A DNA stretch of 64,000 nt, taken from NCBI GenBank assembly GCA_946411505.1, contig CAMKEG010000005.1, forward strand, positions 62,001 to 126,000, read 5' to 3'. Origin of the DNA: an uncultured Treponema sp. (lineage in GTDB: Bacteria > Spirochaetota > Spirochaetia > Treponematales > Treponemataceae). Made by a program: the position numbers and the translations under genes. The notes under the pieces were generated by a model. It had not been told where the DNA came from. It ran no database searches and saw only the letters and a program-made list of their open reading frames with translations. The first letter of the stretch is position 1, and each line of letters opens with the position of its first letter. This document shows positions 7,277 through 15,643 of the stretch, one piece after another.

Positions 7277-9037
7277 TTATAATGCCTTGTTACAAAAAAT
7301 GTTTTCAAAATCTTTTAAAGTCATTTCATTGCTTTTCATTTTATCAGCAATAAGCAAGGCACTTATAATTTGCATAGCGACTCCAGAAGTTTTTGTTTCA
7401 AGATAAATTTTATTTAGTTTATCTGCTATTTCCCCTTTGAATGTTCCGGAAACAAACATAAAGTAAAATTTATTTAGATAGTTAGGAAATTCATTCCACC
7501 ATTTTGTTGGATTAATTTTTTCATCTCTCTTCTGGTTGTTGCTGATGTAGCGTTTCATTTCATCTTGCTGACCGATGGGAAGATTGTATCCTCCTGAATA
7601 GGCCTTCATGTCAACAATAATTCCATAGTTTTTATTTTCTGATTTTATCGAATATGTTTCTTCCGTGTATAAAACACCGTCTGGTTTGTTTGCGCCGCCT
7701 AGATGCCGGCCATAAAAACCACACTCGTTTAAAAATAAATCCATTGCTTTTATCTCGAACAAGCGATTTTGTTTTGGGTCAAATGCTAAATCCATGAGAG
7801 AAAGGTAATCGTGTGAGAGGTTTTTCAATTGTTTGCGGATTTCATCTTTTTCTTTTGATAGTTCCGACTTAGATGTTAAGTCTTTGTATAATGGAATGTA
7901 AAAATCCGCAATTTTGTCGTTTAAGAATGCTGAATCACTAGAAACTACAATGTTTAGGCCGAGATTTATGAAACCTAATACATCATCTTTTATTGTTTCA
8001 ATGGAATCGTCTATGTTATGTGTTTTTAAGAATTTCTGAATTTCTTCATATGTCGCTTTATTTTTGTTTTCAACAATACATTTTATAATTAAAGATCTTC
8101 GCAGTCGTAAGTATTCTCGATCGCTTCCCTTTGTTGCAAATATTTCATAAGAAACAATTTTTTCAGTCTTAGAGTGTTTACTATTTCCATCAAAATTCCG
8201 TAATACTCGCTCCCCTTTTGGGGTTATGCAAAATGCTCCTAGGCTTGCTGAATATAAATTATGTCCATATTCAACAGTTACATCCTTTTTGCAATTGTTG
8301 ACCAATCCCAAGTGTCCGAGCCATTGTGAGATTGTTCGGGCGTATTTATCTGAGGAGCTTTCCCAATCTGACCGTATTTTGGCACGTTCATTTGCATCGT
8401 TGCTTTCTGCAAGGGCTGCTACTATGCTTCGGACAGGATAGCATATAAAACCTTCTTCCCCGTTAAAACCAAGATTTTCTCCAAGTTCAAATTTTGTAAG
8501 TCGGGTGTCTGGGTTTTTGAGCAAAGACAAAATGCGATATGCAGGTGGATATGATAAAATTGCGTCTATCAATATGGTTTCTTTTTCTGCAGGAGTGGTC
8601 GAATGTGTAAGTTTCAGTCCATTTTGGGTTATTGAAAAGCTATCATCAGCATAGTTATATTTTATAAATCCCACAGCATGTGCCCATCTAACATAATTGT
8701 CTGCCGGCCAATCACCAAGAAAAGGGCGTTTTTGCCCTTTTACGGCAGCTTGAATTATCCCATTGCAACGGGAAGTTGCTCTGGGGGTAAAACTTGTTCC
8801 AGTAAGCAATTTGTATTTTAGCGATAGGGGTTTTGAGTTTAAGGCATCAATCATTTTGCTTTTGCCATCGATTTCGGAAACAAGATTTGGTATCAATTCC
8901 GAAATTAGACGATTGTGAAAATCGCTTTCTGAATCAAATAATGCTACAACATCACAAAGGCTATTAATATTGCTTGCGTCTTGAACCCAACCGAATGCGC
9001 GAGTGTCTTTTGAAGGTGTTTTTACAATATCAATCAT
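7277..9037 (-). CDS. FokI-like type IIS restriction endonuclease
   Basis: At 586 residues it is the same length and design as R.FokI. The recognition half shares blocks such as RAFGWVQ, YVRWAHAVGFIKY, SYPPAYRILSLL, TKFELGENLGF and SSSDKYARTISQWL. The cleavage domain (about 400-586) carries GRHLGGANKPDG, IIVDMKAYSGGYNLPIGQ and VSGTFKG. The PD-(D/E)XK residues are D453, D476 and K478, matching FokI D450, D467 and K469. FokI cuts 9/13 nt away from GGATG; the same target is likely but is inferred. It overlaps the methylase stop codon (ATGA), so it is translationally coupled behind the methylase. The gene is strongly AT-rich, which suggests acquisition by transfer. Confidence 0.95.
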   Translation of the reverse strand: MIDIVKTPSKDTRAFGWVQDASNINSLCDVVALFDSESDFHNRLISELIPNLVSEIDGKSKMIDALNSKPLSLKYKLLTGTSFTPRATSRCNGIIQAAVKGQKRPFLGDWPADNYVRWAHAVGFIKYNYADDSFSITQNGLKLTHSTTPAEKETILIDAILSYPPAYRILSLLKNPDTRLTKFELGENLGFNGEEGFICYPVRSIVAALAESNDANERAKIRSDWESSSDKYARTISQWLGHLGLVNNCKKDVTVEYGHNLYSASLGAFCITPKGERVLRNFDGNSKHSKTEKIVSYEIFATKGSDREYLRLRRSLIIKCIVENKNKATYEEIQKFLKTHNIDDSIETIKDDVLGFINLGLNIVVSSDSAFLNDKIADFYIPLYKDLTSKSELSKEKDEIRKQLKNLSHDYLSLMDLAFDPKQNRLFEIKAMDLFLNECGFYGRHLGGANKPDGVLYTEETYSIKSENKNYGIIVDMKAYSGGYNLPIGQQDEMKRYISNNQKRDEKINPTKWWNEFPNYLNKFYFMFVSGTFKGEIADKLNKIYLETKTSGVAMQIISALLIADKMKSNEMTLKDFENIFCNKAL

Positions 9038-10995
9038 TTTTCAACCTCTGACGTATAATTTGTTATTAGAACTTCGTCGCTTCCTTTTCGTTCGGTGTTA
9101 TAACATGAATTTGAATAATCGTTTTTTAGGTGATGGACTGTGTATTTTTTTGCCCATCTTATCAAGTAGTCATTGCTTATGCCTTTGTGAGTGAATACAT
9201 TTGAGAGCGCAAATTTTATGCCCTTGTTGTTAAGATTGTCAAGAAAATTGTATAATGCGATATCTGATTCTTGTGACCAGTTTTTAAAGCCTCTTTTGCC
9301 GTCGTTGTACGATCCTGTTGTTATTAAATATGGAGGGTCACAGTAGAAAAAATCATTTTTTTTGCAATCGTCAATTGGAAAATCTTTGAAATCATAAGTT
9401 GTAAATTGTGCATCGGTTTCTTGTAGCTTTTTAACGAATCGAATCAAATTATTTTTCATTGTCTTTGAAAATTGGCTTCTATTTCGTCCAAATGGATTGT
9501 TGTATTCATGATTGCTGTTGAATCTAAATTGGTAATTAAATGAAAAACAAGAAAGTGTATAAAGTTCAATTGGGTCGCGAGTTATATTGTAGTGCTCTCT
9601 GAATTTTTTGAAGGCGTATTCATTTTCAAGAGTGAGATTCCATTTCTTGATTTGTTCCTCAATCATATTAATTAATTCGTTTAGTGGCTTTTTTTTAAAT
9701 GTTTCGAACATTTCCGTAAGTATTGTGTTCATATCATTGAAAATGATTTTTTTTGAATTTACATTTATGCCAACGTTGCAACCGCCACAAAATAAGTCAA
9801 CAAAAGTGTCTATATTCTTGGGAAAAAATGGAAGAATTTGTTGCAGCAGTTTGTATTTTCCACCAATGTAATTAAGCGGACTTTTTATATATTTTGAGTA
9901 TTTAAGAGCTGAGTCCGCAATTTTTAATCTTTCATAATTTTTGGGTGTATTATGTTTGATTATATAAATATTGTTTTGTTCTTTTTTCTGTATATAAAAT
10001 AAATATTCGCATAGGTCTGTATCATCGTAAATTTTACTTTTATACTTTCGATATGGAATTTTTTGTAAAGAAAATGTTGTTTTTTTTCCGTTGTCTTTAA
10101 GTATTCGCTCTATAAAATCTGAAGACATAAGGCCCGCAGAACTGTAACTCATTACAATGTGTGAGAATTCGGCTTTTTTTATTAACTGTTCAAAAGCATC
10201 ATTTACTTGGCTTTTTGAACAGAAAGCTGATTTTTGATTTTCATAAGGTCTCATACCGGTAATGCCATTCAGTTTGGGATTGTCATATTGTGCTATTGTT
10301 TCCAAAACGTGATAATTAGGAGCGTATTGTCGTGAATTGTAAGGAGGGTCAATGTACAGTATATCGCCAGAGATGTGTTTGATTAAATCGAAAGCGTCTT
10401 CATTATATACTTCATTTTTTTTGTTGTTATTTTCAGGATAGAATCTAGGTAATTCAATCTTCTTAAAAGCTCTTTTATCCCATTTTTTGAGATATGCCCC
10501 GTAGGTGCCTGTTATGTTTGAAATGGATGGAACTGCTTCAAGCAGGCTTGAAAGTAAGTAGTAATATTCAGATTCAGTGATTTTTTTTTCTTTCTTCCAA
10601 TTTTCGATTGTTATGCGAATAAAGTCAATTCGCTGTGCGTTTTCAGAGGTGAAATACATTCGACCAGCCTTGCCGGTTGGCGAATAGTTTTCTTCGATAA
10701 AGTTGTGCTTGCGAGGTGTTTCTTCATTTTCAAGGTAGACTAGTGGATTTTCAACCGTTTTTTTTAAACGTGAAAATGTAGGAGTTTTATTATTTTCGAT
10801 AAATGCCTTTTGTATTACATATGAAAAATAAAGTGAGTCATTTGAAATGATTCTGTATACAGGTTTGAAGTGTCGTGCTACAATTCCTGTTCCGCTAAAA
10901 ATATCGCAAAAAGATTCTTGTTGGGTGTGAATATTTTGGTTTATGCAGTTTTCTATTTTATCGAGTAAATTAATCTTGCTTCCGATATATCGCAA
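9034..10995 (-). CDS. FokI-like double-domain DNA adenine methyltransferase
   Basis: A 653-residue fusion of two Dam-like (alpha-class N6-adenine) methylases, the arrangement known from M.FokI, where each half methylates one strand of the asymmetric site. The N-half has DIFSGTG (31-37) and DPPY (216-219). The C-half restarts at about 373 (PLNYIGGKYKLL) with DLFCGGCNVG (400-409) and DPPY (553-556). The start is a TTG at 10995, preceded 8 nt upstream by an AGGA Shine-Dalgarno. It is first in the operon with the endonuclease behind it, so protection is made before cleavage. AT-rich like its partner. Confidence 0.95.
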   Translation of the reverse strand: MRYIGSKINLLDKIENCINQNIHTQQESFCDIFSGTGIVARHFKPVYRIISNDSLYFSYVIQKAFIENNKTPTFSRLKKTVENPLVYLENEETPRKHNFIEENYSPTGKAGRMYFTSENAQRIDFIRITIENWKKEKKITESEYYYLLSSLLEAVPSISNITGTYGAYLKKWDKRAFKKIELPRFYPENNNKKNEVYNEDAFDLIKHISGDILYIDPPYNSRQYAPNYHVLETIAQYDNPKLNGITGMRPYENQKSAFCSKSQVNDAFEQLIKKAEFSHIVMSYSSAGLMSSDFIERILKDNGKKTTFSLQKIPYRKYKSKIYDDTDLCEYLFYIQKKEQNNIYIIKHNTPKNYERLKIADSALKYSKYIKSPLNYIGGKYKLLQQILPFFPKNIDTFVDLFCGGCNVGINVNSKKIIFNDMNTILTEMFETFKKKPLNELINMIEEQIKKWNLTLENEYAFKKFREHYNITRDPIELYTLSCFSFNYQFRFNSNHEYNNPFGRNRSQFSKTMKNNLIRFVKKLQETDAQFTTYDFKDFPIDDCKKNDFFYCDPPYLITTGSYNDGKRGFKNWSQESDIALYNFLDNLNNKGIKFALSNVFTHKGISNDYLIRWAKKYTVHHLKNDYSNSCYNTERKGSDEVLITNYTSEVEK

Positions 10996-11001
10996 TTTTC
11001 A

Positions 11002-11016
11002 CATCCTTTTACATCC
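11002..11016 (-). promoter_or_regulatory. Tandem GGATG sites at transcription start and ribosome site of methylase
   Basis: Two GGATG sequences (minus strand), 10 bp apart, lie at 11006-11002 and 11016-11012. The first overlaps the Shine-Dalgarno of the methylase gene and the second the predicted transcription start. GGATG is the recognition sequence of FokI, which this system closely resembles, so they may let the enzyme sense its own methylation or binding. Regulation is inference. Confidence 0.45.
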
Positions 11017-11018
11017 TT

Positions 11019-11047
11019 GTTATAACATACAATTTTATCTTTATCAA
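11019..11047 (-). promoter_or_regulatory. Promoter of the restriction-modification operon
   Basis: Minus strand TTGATA (11047-11042), 17-nt spacer, TATAAC (11024-11019). Transcription would begin at about 11012, leaving a short leader of about 17 nt that consists mostly of the tandem GGATG sites. Confidence 0.6.
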
Positions 11048-11163
11048 GAGGGGGACTTCCTTAAATCGATTTTTTGTCAAGAAAAAAATCCGCCTATAAA
11101 TACTTTTTTATTTCCAAAAATTGTGATAGACTGTTGGACAAAAGGCAAAGGGCGTTTTTGCAA

Positions 11164-11445
11164 ATGGTCGCAAGCAATAAAAGTTGCGACGCTTTTACGG
11201 ACAAGGTTAAGAGGCTTGTGGACAGCGCCAAGCGCAACGCTCAATGGAGGAAGCAGTATATGGACTGGGAACGCGAAAAGACTTACTCATATAAAAAGGG
11301 TAAGGAAGAGCAAGCGCTTGAAAGTGCCAAAAATCTTTTGAACATGAATCTTGGAACTCCAGAACAAATCGCTCAAGCCGTCGGCCTTCACCTTGAGCAA
11401 GTGTTGGAACTTCAAAAAGAAGCGCAGGCTTCCGTCACCGCGTAA
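11164..11445 (+). pseudogene. 3' remnant of Rpn/PD-(D/E)XK nuclease-type transposase
   Basis: The frame encodes only the C-terminal tail typical of the Rpn (recombination-promoting nuclease, COG5464) family. A charged linker (QYMDWEREKTYSYKKGKEEQ) leads into a helical ending, AKNLLNMNLGTPEQIAQAVGLHLEQVLELQKE. The nuclease domain, normally about 200 residues, is absent. Open frame continues upstream to about 11074 without similarity. Loss of the 5' part next to the AT-rich restriction island suggests that insertion of the island or a deletion removed it. Confidence 0.65.
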
Positions 11446-11451
11446 TTTCCT

Positions 11452-12138
11452 ATGGACTACAGCTACATTTTTTCTTCCGCAAAACCTATAAAAGAAAAGT
11501 TCGCGGCGTTTGGATTTAAAAAGCGCGGCGGCTCTTGTGTTTGCAAAAAGACGCTCTCTGGCGGAGACTTTTACGCGCTGCTTGAGCTTGGCAAAGAGAC
11601 TTTGACGGCGCAAGTTTACGACGCGGCGACGGACGAGATTTACGCGCCCTTTGACATGCGCGGCGCCCGCGGTTCTTTTGTGGCCGCCGTCAGGGAAGAG
11701 GTTCAAAAAATCGTTGACGATTTTTACGAGCGCTGCTTTGAGTCGGAAGACATTCACAAAAAATACTTTGACTTTATCGAGCGCCAGTTTAATTGCAAGG
11801 CGGACTTTCCGTGGGCGCAAGAAGAAGGCGCGGCCAAGCGCTATTCAGACGCGGCGGTTTTCCGCTGCCCAAACAAAAAATGGTTCGCGCTTGTGATGGA
11901 AATCACCTACAAGAATCTTGGCCTGTCCAACGATAAAAAAGTTTTCGCGGTAAACCTAAAGGCGGATCCGGAGCGCGTCGCGGAGCTTGCCGACAAAAAA
12001 ACAATCTTTCCCGCCTACCACATGAACAAAAAGCATTGGATAACGGTTTTGCTTACAAGCGCGACGGACTTTGACCTTTTGCGCTCGCTCACGGAACAAA
12101 GCCGCGCCTTGGTGATGGGGAAGGGCAGCGCTTCTTAG
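11452..12138 (+). CDS. MmcQ/YjbR-family protein
   Basis: A 228-residue protein. The C-terminal ~115 residues match the YjbR/MmcQ double-wing fold (AVFRCPNKKWFALVMEI, KADPERVAELADKKTIFPAYHMNKKHWITVLL). An N-terminal ~110-residue extension is seen in some Gram-positive and spirochaete members. Family members are called DNA-binding on structural grounds, but the cellular role is not established. It starts 6 nt after the Rpn remnant and may share its transcript. Confidence 0.75.
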   Translation: MDYSYIFSSAKPIKEKFAAFGFKKRGGSCVCKKTLSGGDFYALLELGKETLTAQVYDAATDEIYAPFDMRGARGSFVAAVREEVQKIVDDFYERCFESEDIHKKYFDFIERQFNCKADFPWAQEEGAAKRYSDAAVFRCPNKKWFALVMEITYKNLGLSNDKKVFAVNLKADPERVAELADKKTIFPAYHMNKKHWITVLLTSATDFDLLRSLTEQSRALVMGKGSAS

Positions 12139-12192
12139 GCTTTCGAACGACTCTGGCCGCGCCGTTTCTTGGTCTTGCGAACGATTTTTCGC

Positions 12193-13941
12193 TCACTCGC
12201 CAATCGGCTCAACGCCGGGCGCTTCAAACTCGCCGGCCGCCGCGCCGACCAAGGCCTCCAGCGCGTAGGGCGAATAGGAATAGCCCAATAAAATCGTGTC
12301 GGCCCAGTCAAAGTCTTTTACCAACACCGGAGACATTATCGCAAAGATTACGACCTTCTTCCCGGAGCGCGCAAGGCCTTCCAAGCTTTTTGCGGCGGCC
12401 GCGGAGTTTTTGTCCGCCACGCAAATTATGATTGTGTCGTAGCCTTGAGCGGTTTGCGGAATGTTGTCCGCCGCCCATTGCGTTTCGTTTGGTCCCATCG
12501 CGTAATTGAATCGGAACTCTCCGGCGTTGGGCCAGCGTTCCTTTCCTGCCTTAAAGAATTGCGGCTCGCTTCCGCAAAGCAAAACTTTTCCGGCGGCTTC
12601 CCTTGTAAAGGGGAGCGACTTTGCGCGCGACACCGTTATCGAGCGGCAAGCCTGGTCCAAGAAAAATTTTTGTCCTTCCTTGTCGGGAATGAATTGGTCT
12701 ATCGCGCTTTCGTCGGGGTAGAGGGGCGCGGGCTTTTGGTTTTTGTAATACTTTAGCTTTGAAAGAATGACGCGCCGCGCCGCGTTTACAACTTTTTCGC
12801 GAAAGTTGGAGTCGCTTTTCATCAGCGCTATCGCGTTGGTCCAAAGCGGCTCGTCCAGCTGCGCGGTGGTTGAAGAAATGACGATGTCGTTCCCCGCCTC
12901 CACAGCCATTCTAAAGGCGCGTGAAACCGAGCCTGCGTACATCGTGGCTCCGTTCATCATCATGTCGTCTGTGATGATAAGGCCCTTGTAGCCCATTTTT
13001 TTTCTTAGGATTTCCGTCAAAAAATATTCGCTCAAAGAGGCCGGCTCGCCGTTCCGCCGTATTTGCGGAAAGCTCAAATGTCCGCTCATTATCGCGGGAA
13101 CGTCGGATTGAATCAGCAGCTTGAAGGGAAGAAGCTCGCGTTTTTCAAAAGTTTCTTGGTCGATGTTGATGCTGGGCAAGTATATGTGCGAGTCGTTTTG
13201 CGTGTCGCCGTGGCCGGGAAAATGCTTTGCCGTCGGAATCACGCCCGCGTCAAGGCAGCCCTTTGCCCACGCCGCTCCAAGAATTCCCGCGATGCGGGCG
13301 TTCTCTCCAAATGAGCGCGTTCCGATTATCGTGGAATTTTTGTCGGTGTACAAATCGATTGTCGGCGCGAAATTCATGTTGATGCCTAGCGCGGCGATTT
13401 CGCGGTTGATGTAGTAGCCCGAATAATACGCGTCGTAAGGATAGCCTGAGGCTCCAATCGAAAGGTTTCCGGGCGTGATGGATGTGTTTCCCTTTACGTG
13501 GCGGATCCAGCCGCCCTCTTGGTCGGTTGCCACGAATAGCGGAATTTGCAAGCGCCGCCTTTGCGCCTTTTGCTGCAGCGCCTTTACCGAGCGCGCCACC
13601 AGCGTCGTGTTGTCGGTGTTCCAGCCAAAAACTTTCACGCTGCCCAAGCCGCGCGACAAAACCCATTCGTTCAACAGGTCGCTAGGCTCCGCGCCCGCCC
13701 AGCCGAACATCAGGATTTGCGCGTAAAGCTCTTCGTCGCTCATCCGCGAAACGAGCGCGTCGGCCAATTCCTCGTTGGGGTAGTCGCTCCAAAAGTTTAT
13801 GTCGTCCTGCGCGGCCGCGTTTTTTGGGAACGCAAGCAAAAGCGCGAGCGTGAAAAAAAGCGCTGTGGCTAACGGGGCGGCGGACTTTTTGGTCTGGAAA
13901 TAATTTTTGCTTTTGGACATTTTTGTTATGGCGGCTTTCAT
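12193..13941 (-). CDS. Secreted glycoside hydrolase family 3 beta-N-acetylhexosaminidase
   Basis: A 582-residue exported GH3 enzyme. The signal peptide is at about 18-44 (LATALFFTLALLLAFPKNAAA). The catalytic domain has KHFPGHGDTQNDSH, with the His/Asp dyad typical of NagZ-type enzymes, and the nucleophile Asp in GLIITDDMMM. The C-terminal half resembles the second GH3 domain. It should release N-acetylglucosamine from peptidoglycan fragments or chitin-like glycans in the periplasm or outside. It starts 2 nt after trxB, a probable operon. The start may be the ATG seven codons in. Confidence 0.88.
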   Translation of the reverse strand: MKAAITKMSKSKNYFQTKKSAAPLATALFFTLALLLAFPKNAAAQDDINFWSDYPNEELADALVSRMSDEELYAQILMFGWAGAEPSDLLNEWVLSRGLGSVKVFGWNTDNTTLVARSVKALQQKAQRRRLQIPLFVATDQEGGWIRHVKGNTSITPGNLSIGASGYPYDAYYSGYYINREIAALGINMNFAPTIDLYTDKNSTIIGTRSFGENARIAGILGAAWAKGCLDAGVIPTAKHFPGHGDTQNDSHIYLPSINIDQETFEKRELLPFKLLIQSDVPAIMSGHLSFPQIRRNGEPASLSEYFLTEILRKKMGYKGLIITDDMMMNGATMYAGSVSRAFRMAVEAGNDIVISSTTAQLDEPLWTNAIALMKSDSNFREKVVNAARRVILSKLKYYKNQKPAPLYPDESAIDQFIPDKEGQKFFLDQACRSITVSRAKSLPFTREAAGKVLLCGSEPQFFKAGKERWPNAGEFRFNYAMGPNETQWAADNIPQTAQGYDTIIICVADKNSAAAAKSLEGLARSGKKVVIFAIMSPVLVKDFDWADTILLGYSYSPYALEALVGAAAGEFEAPGVEPIGE

Positions 13942-13943
13942 TT

Positions 13944-14876
13944 TTAACTTAGGCTCCGAATGTAGTCTGCCGCCTCAAAGGCCGCAATGGCGCCGTCGCT
14001 TGTGGCCGTGACAACTTGGCGGAAAGGCTTTGAGCGCACGTCGCCCGCCGCGAAAAGGCCGGGCACGGCTGTCCGCATTTTTTCGTCGGTCACGATGTAT
14101 CCGGCCTCGTCAGTTTTTAGCGTGGAAAGCAATTGGTTTTGCGGAATCATTCCGACGCTGACAAAGACAGCCGCGGCGGGCATTTCGGTTAGTGACCCGT
14201 TTTGGACATTTTTTATGACTACGGCCTCGACTTTTTGCGTTCCCTTGATTTCTTCAAGCGCGCTGTTCCACAATACCGAGATTTTGGGATTGGCCAAAAC
14301 CCTGTCGGCGACGGCCTTTTGGGCGCGCAATTGGTCGCGGCGGTGGACTAAGTAAACTTTTTCGGCTAGCTGCGAAAGATAGTTGGCTTCGTCGCAAGCC
14401 GCGTCTCCGCCCCCGATTACAAAAATTGTCTTGTTCCTAAAAAGCGGGCCGTCGCAAACCGCGCAGTAGCTCACTCCGCGGCCTTCCAATTCCTTCTCTC
14501 CGGGAATGCCAAGCTTTCTGTGCTCGGCTCCGGTCGCAAGGACTATCGCCTTTGCCGCGAATTTTCCCTTGCTTGTCTCAATTTCAAATTTGTCCTGAAC
14601 CTTGTCGATTGATTTTACGCTCGCGCTTGTGATTTTGGCGCCAAAGGCTTCGGCTTGCTTTTGCATTGCCTGGATAAAGGCGTAGCCGTTGGCCGGAGGA
14701 AAAATTCCTGGATAGTTTTCAAGGCTCGCGATTTTTAGGACTTGGCCGCCCGCCACTGAAAGGTCAAGGGCCAACGCGCTTAGTCCCGAGCGCGCCGCGT
14801 ATTGGACGGCCGCAAGCCCCGCCGCTCCCGCTCCGATTGAAATAAAGTCGTATTCGTTTTTAATCTCTTCCGCCAT
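13944..14876 (-). CDS. trxB: Thioredoxin-disulfide reductase
   Basis: A 310-residue cytoplasmic flavoprotein that passes electrons from NADPH to thioredoxin. The FAD fold is SIGAGAAGLAAVQYAARSGL, the redox pair is CAVCDGPLF (CxxC), the NADPH fold is VIGGGDAACDEANYLSQL, and the C-terminal FAD motif is PGLFAAGDVRSK. The ATG at 14876 has AAGGAG in front and a TATAAT box about 70 nt upstream (CGCTATAATAG). Its likely partner trxA is at 27762. Confidence 0.95.
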   Translation of the reverse strand: MAEEIKNEYDFISIGAGAAGLAAVQYAARSGLSALALDLSVAGGQVLKIASLENYPGIFPPANGYAFIQAMQKQAEAFGAKITSASVKSIDKVQDKFEIETSKGKFAAKAIVLATGAEHRKLGIPGEKELEGRGVSYCAVCDGPLFRNKTIFVIGGGDAACDEANYLSQLAEKVYLVHRRDQLRAQKAVADRVLANPKISVLWNSALEEIKGTQKVEAVVIKNVQNGSLTEMPAAAVFVSVGMIPQNQLLSTLKTDEAGYIVTDEKMRTAVPGLFAAGDVRSKPFRQVVTATSDGAIAAFEAADYIRSLS

Positions 14877-15001
14877 AATTTTCTCCTTGTGGAATTTTTG
14901 GCCAGCCCTGAAAAACTGTCGAAGCAATAAAAAATAACCTCATCTATTATAGCGAAAGGGCTCTTGCTTTTCAATCTGTTCTATTATAATATTGCGGAAC
15001 G

Positions 15002-15643
15002 ATGATAAAGACCGACGGAATAATTTTGGACATAGACGGAACCTTGTGGAACACGACCGGCGTTGTCGCTAAAGCGTGGAACATGGCCATCGCCGACTGC
15101 GGCTTTGACGCGGACCAGGTGAACGCAAGCGGCCTTCAAAAAGAATTCGGAAAGCCGATGAACGTAATCGCCGACGACTTGTGGCCAGCGCTTTCGCAAG
15201 AGCAAAAAGACCTTTTGATGAAGCAGTGCTGCGTCCGCGAGCAGGAAGCGCTAAAAGAAAACCATGAAGACATTTCCTATCCCGCAGTCCGCGACACGAT
15301 AAAAGCGCTGGCCCAAAAGTTCCGCCTTTACATTGTCTCAAACTGCCAGTCCGGCTACATCGAGCTTACGATGGAAAAAAACAAAATCGCGGATTTTATC
15401 AGCGACCATGAATGTTACGGCGACACCGGTCTTGGCAAGGCCGACAACTTGCGCCTGCTTGTTCGCAGGAACGGAATAAAGGCGCCGGTATACGTGGGCG
15501 ACACGCAAGGCGACGCGGACGCTTGCCGCGAGGCCGGAGTGAAATTTGTTTGGGCCGGCTACGGCTTTGGAAGCGTCCAAGAATTCGCGGCCAAAATCGA
15601 CCGCTTTGACCAGCTATTGGACTTGCTCCAAAACCTTGACTAA
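15002..15643 (+). CDS. HAD-superfamily hydrolase (phosphoglycolate phosphatase-like)
   Basis: A 213-residue HAD phosphatase with motif I DIDGTLWNT, motif II IVSNCQSG, motif III Lys in GLGKADNLR and motif IV VYVGDTQGDADACREAG. The cap is helical as in PGP/beta-phosphoglucomutase types. The substrate is unknown. TATAAT ends 11 nt upstream of the ATG, leaving a leader of about 5 nt without a ribosome site. Its 3' end overlaps the convergent threonine synthase-like gene by 30 nt. Confidence 0.85.
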   Translation: MIKTDGIILDIDGTLWNTTGVVAKAWNMAIADCGFDADQVNASGLQKEFGKPMNVIADDLWPALSQEQKDLLMKQCCVREQEALKENHEDISYPAVRDTIKALAQKFRLYIVSNCQSGYIELTMEKNKIADFISDHECYGDTGLGKADNLRLLVRRNGIKAPVYVGDTQGDADACREAGVKFVWAGYGFGSVQEFAAKIDRFDQLLDLLQNLD

